Positions 39,320 through 47,070 of a stretch of DNA of 64,000 bases are shown piece by piece. Positions within the stretch are counted from its first letter, which is position 1. Every line of letters begins with the position of its first letter. The notes beneath the pieces were generated by a model. The model ran no database searches and was not told the DNA's origin. It saw only the letters and a list, made by a program, of their open reading frames with translations. Origin of the DNA: an uncultured Methanobrevibacter sp. (GTDB taxonomy: Archaea > Methanobacteriota > Methanobacteria > Methanobacteriales > Methanobacteriaceae); NCBI RefSeq assembly GCF_946184425.1, contig NZ_CAMHFP010000004.1, forward strand, positions 1 through 64,000. Direction: 5' to 3'. The position numbers and the translations under genes are program-made.

Positions 39320-40870
39320 ATGAACAAAAAACTACTAATTCCAATACTTTTTCTTTTTACATTAATTCTGGCAATTTCTTCTGTGTCTGCGGCTGAAAAT
39401 TCGACCGATACGGTTAATGCTGAAAATTTTTTGGATGATGAAAAGCAAACATTAAGTGATGAAGATTTATCACAGGTAACAGAAACTAATGACGGGGAGA
39501 TACTTGGGGAAAATTCAACTCCTCCGATGGAAAAGTCCAAATCCAGCGTTTCAGCTTCGTCTGTATCTGGCTATTCATCATTTCCAACAAAATTCGTGGT
39601 TAAACTGAAAATCAACAACAAACCTGCTGCGGGCAAGAAAATTATCATAAATGTAAATAAGAATAACTACACACGTTATACCAATAATAACGGCGAAGCT
39701 ATTATGAATATTAACCTTCAGAAGGGTATTTACAATGTTAATTTTGTATATGCCGGTGATGTAAACACCACTTCTTCAAAGGGAACCAGTAAAATAACTG
39801 TCAAGCAATCTTTAAAGACAAATCTCATTACAGACAATTACCTTAATTTCCGTCAGGGCTTAAAGTCAATATTCTATGTTAAGCTCTACATTCAAAAAGG
39901 AGTATTGAAAAATCAGTTGGTTATATTCACTGTTGCCGGAAAGACTTATAAGGTCAAAACAAATTCCATAGGTTATGCAAAGATTTATTTGAGCCTTAAG
40001 AAGGGAACATATAAAATCAGAGCCACATTTACAAAGAATAAGCCTTATCTTGGATGTTCAAAAGTGTTCACTATTAAGGTGAAACCTCAAATGGCTAAAG
40101 GTAACGGATATTGGTTGTGGCCGATGCATATGTCTTCCATAAATCTTAAAACTCTTGCAAATAGGGGAACCAAACACATATTCCTGCTTAGTGATGCTGT
40201 ACATTCGTATGGTATGTCATATGTGACATCATGGATTAAAAAGGCCAACAGTTATGGGATGAGCGTTCACATCTGGATGATGGTTTGCTATAACGGTGAC
40301 TGGGTTTCTCCTGTAAGGGATGACGGATCATTTAAGTATTATTTCATCAACAAGAAAATAAACGAAGCCAAATACTATGCTAAAATCAAGGGAGTTGCAG
40401 GAATACACTTGGATTATATGAGATACGGAGGTACTGCCCATAAGCATATCAATTCTATCGAATCCATTAACTACATTGTTAAAAAAATAAGCTATGCAGT
40501 TCACAGTGTAAATCCAAATGCCATCATGTCAATTGCAATTATGCCTGAACCTAGTATGATGCATTACTATTATGGTCAGGATGTTCCTACTCTGTCCAAA
40601 TATGTCGATGCTCTGCTGCCTATGGCCTATAAGGGAAGTTATGGTCAAAACACGAAATGGATTCAGTCCGTAACCAAAACCTTTGTAAAGCAGTCCAACG
40701 GTGCACAAATCTGGACAGGTCTTCAAACCTATAAGTCTGAAGAGGACACTTCCAAATTGCCATATAACGCTTTGATGATTGATGCAAGGTCTGCAATGAA
40801 AGGCGGAGCCGCTGGTGTTGTGCTGTTTAGAGTCGGCATAACATATTATCTTAACTTCAGAAATGTGTAG
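39320..40870 (+). CDS. Paralogue of the preceding secreted Ig-like/TIM-barrel hydrolase-like protein
   Basis: GYWLWPMHMSSINLKTLANRGTKHIFLL...VHIWMMVCYNGDWVSP...GVAGIHLDYMRYGGTA...YYYGQDVPTLSKYVDALLPMAYKG. Confidence 0.7.
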   Translation: MNKKLLIPILFLFTLILAISSVSAAENSTDTVNAENFLDDEKQTLSDEDLSQVTETNDGEILGENSTPPMEKSKSSVSASSVSGYSSFPTKFVVKLKINNKPAAGKKIIINVNKNNYTRYTNNNGEAIMNINLQKGIYNVNFVYAGDVNTTSSKGTSKITVKQSLKTNLITDNYLNFRQGLKSIFYVKLYIQKGVLKNQLVIFTVAGKTYKVKTNSIGYAKIYLSLKKGTYKIRATFTKNKPYLGCSKVFTIKVKPQMAKGNGYWLWPMHMSSINLKTLANRGTKHIFLLSDAVHSYGMSYVTSWIKKANSYGMSVHIWMMVCYNGDWVSPVRDDGSFKYYFINKKINEAKYYAKIKGVAGIHLDYMRYGGTAHKHINSIESINYIVKKISYAVHSVNPNAIMSIAIMPEPSMMHYYYGQDVPTLSKYVDALLPMAYKGSYGQNTKWIQSVTKTFVKQSNGAQIWTGLQTYKSEEDTSKLPYNALMIDARSAMKGGAAGVVLFRVGITYYLNFRNV

Positions 40871-40883
40871 AAACTCTGTTTTC

Positions 40884-41270
40884 TCACCATTTTCTTTTAG
40901 AAATAGCTTTTAATCTCTTTTTTTCTATATTTTTCTTTTTATCGGACTGATACTGTCTGCGTTGGCGACTGGTTGTGGTCTCATTATTTCTCATGATTGT
41001 TATCAGGTCTATTGAGTTTCCGCTGCATGCCAATAGAACTCTGATTTCCTTGTATGTTTTTGATTGGGGCGCTTCATAAACCACTGCATACATATTGTTT
41101 TCAACGTGTTCCCAGCTTATGGGGTCTTTTTCCATTAAACAGTCTACAACATAACTTCTTGAAATTCCATTTTCATCCAGTCTTTCCTGGAAGTGTCTGT
41201 TTTCAAAGCACCAGTTTATGCTTGCGGTATCTCCCATAATAAATTTATCAAAAACATTCATTTTTTTCAC
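40884..41270 (-). CDS. Small basic protein, possibly DUF4258-like
   Basis: 128 aa; ENGISRSYVVDCLMEKDPISWEHVENNMYAVVYEAPQSKTYKEIRVLLACSGNSIDLITIM, then a Lys/Arg-rich tail. Confidence 0.55.
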   Translation of the reverse strand: MKKMNVFDKFIMGDTASINWCFENRHFQERLDENGISRSYVVDCLMEKDPISWEHVENNMYAVVYEAPQSKTYKEIRVLLACSGNSIDLITIMRNNETTTSRQRRQYQSDKKKNIEKKRLKAISKRKW

Positions 41271-41326
41271 TACAATTACATTTATTATGTATAATTAATA
41301 AATTTTACATTGTCGAGGAAAATATT

Positions 41327-42784
41327 ATGTCTGAACAAACTCAATGGGATTCGTCTATAGCATTCATTTTCGCAATGATTGGAGCTGCAGTTGGTCTTGG
41401 AAACATCTGGCGTTTCAGTTATGTGCTTTATTCTAATGGTGGGGGATCATTTTTCATTCCTTACTTTATCGCAATCGCTATAATGGGAGTTCCATTTTTA
41501 ATTCTAGAATATGGTGTGGGATTCAGTTTCAAGGAATCGTTTTCAAAGATTATGCGGAAAATTAAGCCTCAATTTGAGATTATTGCTTGGATTCTGGTTC
41601 TTTTTGTGTTTATAGTGACTATTTATTATATGGTAATTTTAAGTTGGGATTTGGTATATCTGCTAAGCAGTTTCACATTCAGTTGGGGAACTGATGCTGC
41701 AGCTTACTTTACTCAGAATGTAGGCGGAAGTTCAAACTTGTCCAATGCAAGTTTCCTGCTGATTCCAACAACAATTGGAGTATTGTTATTATGGATTGTT
41801 TTATGGTTTATTGCTCATAAGAATGTCGATAAGGGTATTGGTAAGGTTTCAAAAATTCTCATTCCTGCTTTGTTTATTATAATGGGTATTATTGTTGTTT
41901 ATGCTTTGACTTTGCCTGGTGCAGGTGTAGGTATCAGCACTTTACTAACTCCTGACTGGAGTGCGCTTCTTAATGTTAATATATGGCTGGCCGCTTTTGC
42001 CCAAATCATTTTCTCATTAAGTATGGGTCAGGCTATTGCTCTTACATATGCAAGTTACTTGCCTGAAAACTCAAAATTGATTGATAATGTACTGATTGTC
42101 GTTGCATCCAACTCAGCTTTTGAAATATTCACTGCATTTGGAGTATTTTCAATATTGGGTTATATGTCAGTGACTGCGGGAACTCCTATGGTTCAGCTAA
42201 TTACAGAAGGTACTGGACTGATATTTGTAGTGTTCCCAATGATATTCAATATTATGGGTCCTATTGGACGTATATTGGCTCCATTATTGTTCTTAGCAAT
42301 TTTATTTGCAGGAATTACCTCAGCGTTAGGATTTTTCGAACCGATGCTGAATTCAACTTCTGATAAGCTGGGCTGGTCCCGTAAAAAAACAGCAACAATT
42401 TTAGCTGTCATCGGTTGTGCATTTTCACTGATTTTAACAACAGGTATCAGCAGCTATCTGGTCGGAATCATCGATTCATTTGTTAATGAATTTGGAATAT
42501 TGCTGTTGATTGGAGTTCAATGTATCATATTTGCATGGTTCTGTGGTGTCGAACACTTTTTACCTGCTTTAAACGAATATTCAACATTCAAAGTTGGTAC
42601 AATTTGGTCTTTTGTAATCAAATATCTTCTTCCTGTAGTACTTATTGTAATGTGGGCAATAGGTATTGTCACATTATTCAGCACAGCCAAACACTTCGAA
42701 ATCATGATTGATGTAGTCATTATCATGGCTGTTCTGATTTTCGGATTTATACTTACAAAAGTCCGTCCTAGGGTGGATAATTAA
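41327..42784 (+). CDS. Sodium-dependent transporter (NSS/SNF family)
   Basis: SSIAFIFAMIGAAVGLGNIWRFSYVLYSNGGGSFFIPYFIAIAIMGVPFLILEYGVG; 11-12 TM. Confidence 0.95.
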   Translation: MSEQTQWDSSIAFIFAMIGAAVGLGNIWRFSYVLYSNGGGSFFIPYFIAIAIMGVPFLILEYGVGFSFKESFSKIMRKIKPQFEIIAWILVLFVFIVTIYYMVILSWDLVYLLSSFTFSWGTDAAAYFTQNVGGSSNLSNASFLLIPTTIGVLLLWIVLWFIAHKNVDKGIGKVSKILIPALFIIMGIIVVYALTLPGAGVGISTLLTPDWSALLNVNIWLAAFAQIIFSLSMGQAIALTYASYLPENSKLIDNVLIVVASNSAFEIFTAFGVFSILGYMSVTAGTPMVQLITEGTGLIFVVFPMIFNIMGPIGRILAPLLFLAILFAGITSALGFFEPMLNSTSDKLGWSRKKTATILAVIGCAFSLILTTGISSYLVGIIDSFVNEFGILLLIGVQCIIFAWFCGVEHFLPALNEYSTFKVGTIWSFVIKYLLPVVLIVMWAIGIVTLFSTAKHFEIMIDVVIIMAVLIFGFILTKVRPRVDN

Positions 42785-42852
42785 TTTATTCACTTTTTTA
42801 TTTTTTTAATATATATTTTCATTTTAAAAAGAGTCTTTTTTGTTTTCTAAGT

Positions 42853-42884
42853 TATTTTAATTAATGAAACGATTAATTAAAATA
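42853..42884. terminator. Bidirectional hairpin between convergent genes
   Basis: TATTTTAATTAAT-GAAACG-ATTAATTAAAATA, perfect 13-bp arms, T-rich on both flanks. Confidence 0.6.
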
Positions 42885-42963
42885 TAGTTTTTTCTATTTT
42901 CATATTAAATTATTTACAGTAAAATTAATTATTGGTGATGGTTTCCAGGTCCTGTTTTTGGAA

Positions 42964-43179
42964 TCAGTATGTTTTGTATGCATCATATGCGGCATATAAT
43001 GAGTAAGCTACACTTATGATATGGCCGAAAGGATTGTTTATAAAGAAATATATGAAGATGTTCATAAGTATTGCTATTATAAACATTACAATTCCCTTAT
43101 TTCTGTATCCATTTATTGCCTGTCCTAGTCCAGGAATTACGAAAGATAGAAATCCGTTTACCAATGCGTCATTTTCCAT
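42964..43179 (-). CDS. Small membrane protein (TM2-like)
   Basis: 71 aa, two hydrophobic helices, FVIPGLGQAINGYRNKGIVMFI. Confidence 0.6.
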   Translation of the reverse strand: MENDALVNGFLSFVIPGLGQAINGYRNKGIVMFIIAILMNIFIYFFINNPFGHIISVAYSLYAAYDAYKTY

Positions 43180-43284
43180 AGTATCACCTATTATAATATT
43201 GTTAAAAATATGTTATATTGTTTTTTGTTTGAAAAATAGTGCGATTTCAGAATGATTGGCAATTGGTGAAAAAATAAAAAAAGT

Positions 43285-43307
43285 GTTAGAGTGTGTGTTT
43301 CTCTAAC
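43285..43307 (-). terminator. Hairpin overlapping the stop codon of the protease-containing adhesin-like gene
   Basis: GTTAGAG/CTCTAAC inverted repeat; stop (CTA on +) at 43303-43305; minus strand continues ACTTTTTTTATTTTTT. Confidence 0.55.
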
Positions 43308-46300
43308 GTCTAACGATTAATGTTGATTTTACAATATCTTTCAGATATATTGTTTGAACGATATATTTTCTGATGCTCAGTTTGTTGATTGCGGCTTTGT
43401 TGATTTTAGCAATTGCAAGTCCGTTTTTGTTGGTTTTTGCACTGTAGATTTTACCGTTCACTTTGAATTTAACTATTTTTCCTGCAATCGGTACTTTGCC
43501 TTTTTTGAGTACTGCTTTTAGTAAAAGTATTTTTGCTGATTTTTTGACTGTTGCAGTTTTCGGTGTTTTAAGCACCTGGATGACATTTAAAACGTTTTTA
43601 ACGGTTTGTCCGGCATATGCTGTAGTTATTATGTATTTTCCTGGAGTGATTGTGTACGGTATTTTGAGAATTGCCCAGCCGTTTGCATTGGTTTTTACTC
43701 TGAATAATGTTTTTCCAACTTTAATAAGCACGATTTGGTTTTTACCAACAAATTGACCGTCATCACCTCTTACACGTACTTTGTATGTGTGTCCGTCATA
43801 GTAGTACATGTTGACATTTGCGTTTCCGGCAAATCTTGAAACGATTTTGATTGTTAATTTAGATTCCTCATTTGTTGCAGGGTTTGCAAACTCAATATTG
43901 TGGTTTCCAATCTTGTATCCTGCAGGTATCGGGACAGAGTATGCACCGTTTTTATTGGTTGTTACATTCATTGTTTTGCCATCTACTATGATGCTTACTT
44001 TGGTATTGTTGAGAGGTTTTCCGGTACCGTCAAAGTATACCGCTGTAACGGTTAGTTTTGTATTGTATCCTACGGTTACGGAAGTCTGTTCACCGATGTC
44101 AATACTTGTTTTTACCAATACCTGACTTGAATATGTCTGATTTTTATAGGTTACAGTTACCAGATATTCTCCTGCAGGCAATACTCCTAAAGATATGCTT
44201 CCGGTATTGTTGGCAATAGGTATTGTGTAATTTGCTCCGTTGAAGCTTGCAAGAATGTTGTCTGCTTCATATACATTGTAAACGGTAAATATTGTTTGAT
44301 TCGGATAGTAGTATCTCACAATGTTTTTGGTAATCAGTCCTTGGCCATGATAAGTGTATGCCTTAATAGGTGCAACAAGAGGATTTGATTGGTTTGTAGG
44401 ATCTACGAATTCACCGTCGATGACTACGTAGTTTCCGCCCATAAGTGGCATTCTTATGTTGTCAACGAGGGGTATGGAACTGGATTTTATTCTGATTTCG
44501 AAGGTTGTGTTATCATCTACAGCAATATATTTGTTTAGTTTTATTGTTTCATATCCTGCATGGTCTGAAACTCCGCTTTGTGTGTATGCAACATAACCGT
44601 TGAGATAAATTGAAACTGTGTACGGAGTATTTGCTTTTTCAAAGTAAGTTCCAACAGCAGCAATTATGTCTCCGCCGGTGCTGGTAAATGTCTGTCCGTA
44701 GACTTTATATTTGCTGTTGAATTCAGCAGTACCTTTTACTTCATTTTGGTAGAGTTTTTCATACTGTTCGTTATTTTCAAATGTGAATCCGACTGCTGAT
44801 ACGGTCAGGGATTTGTCGTAGTATGATATGTAAAAGTATCCTTCATCTCCAAATTCAGTTCCCCAGCTGTTTTTACATATCCATGCACCATTTCCAGGAG
44901 CTGTGGTTGAGAATTTGTTTTTTGAGAAATTGTCGTCCCATCCAACTAATGTGACATAGTGGTTTCCACTATATTTTGAGTTGTAGACGGATTTATACTC
45001 CTTACTATATGATGGGTTATTTGGATTTGCACCGTATACAAAGAGGTTCATTGCACCGTATTTGGTCAGGAATTCCTTAATTGCTTTTTTATCTTTAATG
45101 TTTATGTAATGAGCATTCACTGTACGATATGTGTCTGGACCGTATTGCACTGCGGTGATTTTACCAAGCTCGTCATAGGTATCATCAATGGTATTTACTA
45201 CTCCAAGCCAGCTTGTAAAGTATGATGTGGTCATGATGAATGTTCCGGATTCAACATTGTTTATGTTTCCGTAAGGGGAATAACGTAATTCCAAATTCTG
45301 AATGTTGTTTTCAGAAACGTCTATTGTTTGTCCTGTTGCAATTAAAAATGATGATTCAAATGCACCTGCTGCTCCAAATGCCCAACAGGAACCCATATAT
45401 CCTTGGTCTTTGACAGGAGTCACCAATCCTTGTTCTCTTAAGTTGAAGTATGAATCACTGGCAGAACCTTTGATTGGGTTTGGCTGCAATACGATTGTGT
45501 CACCGTTATATCTTATTTCAAATGTATAGTTTCTGTCATTTGTTTTTCCTGTTGTATTTCCGCAGTTTTCAATACGGGATCCTTTTGCATCATATGAGGT
45601 GTATATGTCTTCGCTGTTTCCATTGAACTCACAGTTAATTATATTGTATTTGGAGTAGAATGAATAAATTGCACCCGCTTTTGCAGCAATGTTGTCTGTG
45701 AAAGTGCTGCTGTCTATGGTGGCTGTTTCGTAATCGATATATACTGCTCCACCATAACTAGGATTTGCTTGAGCTTTGTTTCCTATAAATGTACTTCTGT
45801 TTATCACGGTAGTTGTATTTGAAGTGTAAACAGCCCCTCCACTTTCTTTTGCAATGTTATTTGTAAATGTGGAGTTTATTATGTTGAGATGTCCTCCCAG
45901 GTGAAGTATTGCTCCTCCAAATTCAGCTGCATTATTGTTGAATTTTGTATTTTCAATTATGGATGTTCCATCAACAGCATTTCTCCCTGTACCGTAGATA
46001 TCTGCAAATATTGCACCACCGTTTTTGGCAGCACTAACATTTTCAAATTCACAGTCAATGATTTTCAAATAAGTTTTTTTGGTAGGATTTCCACCTTTTA
46101 TGGCAATAGCTCCTGCGGTTGCATCTGCATGCAGGTTAATGAATTTTGTATTTTTAATGGTTGTTTCTCTTGTGTTGTGGATTGCAGTTGCATATTTTGA
46201 AGTTGTGTTTGCAAAGACACTGTTTGCAATGTCTATTACACAATTGCTTCCATAAATCATGGCCCATTTAATTGGTTCTGAGCTTGTAAATGTCCCGTTA

Positions 46301-46881
46301 TCAATGTAAATTTTGGAGTTTAATCCATATATTGCAGATCCCGGATCTTTTGCATTGTTATTTATAAACCTGTCGTTGGTACTGTAATAATTACTGTCCT
46401 GACAGAATATTGCACCACCGTTATCGTCACTTTTTGTATTAATGAATGTTACGTTAATGGTTGTCACTATACTGTTTTGGGATACGATTGCGGTATCATT
46501 TGTATTTTTAAAAACAAGATTTTTTATGGTCACTCCACTGTTTTCCACTTTAAATACATATGTCTGGTAATTCGCATCAATTACATGGTTATTTCCTTCA
46601 ATGGTATAATCTTTTATATTTTTAAAGTAAATGAATTTTGTACCATTGTCTGTTTCTTGATTATATTTATAATCGCTTTCTAAAGTTATTGAATCATCAG
46701 ATTTCTGTATATCGTTACCCAAGTCTGAAAATGTCTTTTCAACTGGATCTGAAATGACGTCCTGGGAGTCGGATATTTCCAATGTGTCCTGTACTGTCTG
46801 GTTTGCATCTTCTGCACAGACAACTCCCATGGTCAGTATCAATAAAAATAGAAGGATTATACTTTTTTTATAAAATTTCAT
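43303..46881 (-). CDS. Adhesin-like protein with beta-helix, papain-family (C1) peptidase, lectin-like and Ig-like domains
   Basis: Signal peptide; beta-helix repeats (NSTFTNNIAKESGGAVYTSN); PVKDQGYMGSCWAFGAAGAFESS, GNHYVTLVGWDDNF, WICKNSWGTEFGDEGYFYISYYD; basic C-terminus ending KSTLIVRR. Confidence 0.88.
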   Translation of the reverse strand: MKFYKKSIILLFLLILTMGVVCAEDANQTVQDTLEISDSQDVISDPVEKTFSDLGNDIQKSDDSITLESDYKYNQETDNGTKFIYFKNIKDYTIEGNNHVIDANYQTYVFKVENSGVTIKNLVFKNTNDTAIVSQNSIVTTINVTFINTKSDDNGGAIFCQDSNYYSTNDRFINNNAKDPGSAIYGLNSKIYIDNGTFTSSEPIKWAMIYGSNCVIDIANSVFANTTSKYATAIHNTRETTIKNTKFINLHADATAGAIAIKGGNPTKKTYLKIIDCEFENVSAAKNGGAIFADIYGTGRNAVDGTSIIENTKFNNNAAEFGGAILHLGGHLNIINSTFTNNIAKESGGAVYTSNTTTVINRSTFIGNKAQANPSYGGAVYIDYETATIDSSTFTDNIAAKAGAIYSFYSKYNIINCEFNGNSEDIYTSYDAKGSRIENCGNTTGKTNDRNYTFEIRYNGDTIVLQPNPIKGSASDSYFNLREQGLVTPVKDQGYMGSCWAFGAAGAFESSFLIATGQTIDVSENNIQNLELRYSPYGNINNVESGTFIMTTSYFTSWLGVVNTIDDTYDELGKITAVQYGPDTYRTVNAHYINIKDKKAIKEFLTKYGAMNLFVYGANPNNPSYSKEYKSVYNSKYSGNHYVTLVGWDDNFSKNKFSTTAPGNGAWICKNSWGTEFGDEGYFYISYYDKSLTVSAVGFTFENNEQYEKLYQNEVKGTAEFNSKYKVYGQTFTSTGGDIIAAVGTYFEKANTPYTVSIYLNGYVAYTQSGVSDHAGYETIKLNKYIAVDDNTTFEIRIKSSSIPLVDNIRMPLMGGNYVVIDGEFVDPTNQSNPLVAPIKAYTYHGQGLITKNIVRYYYPNQTIFTVYNVYEADNILASFNGANYTIPIANNTGSISLGVLPAGEYLVTVTYKNQTYSSQVLVKTSIDIGEQTSVTVGYNTKLTVTAVYFDGTGKPLNNTKVSIIVDGKTMNVTTNKNGAYSVPIPAGYKIGNHNIEFANPATNEESKLTIKIVSRFAGNANVNMYYYDGHTYKVRVRGDDGQFVGKNQIVLIKVGKTLFRVKTNANGWAILKIPYTITPGKYIITTAYAGQTVKNVLNVIQVLKTPKTATVKKSAKILLLKAVLKKGKVPIAGKIVKFKVNGKIYSAKTNKNGLAIAKINKAAINKLSIRKYIVQTIYLKDIVKSTLIVRR

Positions 46882-47047
46882 AATAATCTCTCAAATTTTT
46901 TTGACATTTATATATTTGTATAAGGTAATATAAAAATTATGAAGATTTTTTAGGTGATATTAAAATTTCTAATGCATTTCTTAAAAAATAGCTCATTACA
47001 TTATCTTAAATTCATGAAAATTAAAAAAAGTATAAAATAAAAAAAGT

Positions 47048-47070
47048 GTTAGAGAATGTGTTTCTCTAAC
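47048..47070 (-). terminator. 9-bp hairpin overlapping the stop codon of the adhesin-like gene
   Basis: GTTAGAGAA-TGTGT-TTCTCTAAC perfect; stop (CTA on +) 47066-47068; minus strand continues ACTTTTTTTATTTT. Confidence 0.6.

Noticed and set aside
43463-44125. Plus-strand ORFs antisense to adhesin-like genes (also 45302-45529, 45889-46200, 47136-49781, 51969-52175)
   Set aside because: They arise from skewed Asn/Thr/Val codon use on the coding strand; no ribosome-binding sites or recognisable motifs.
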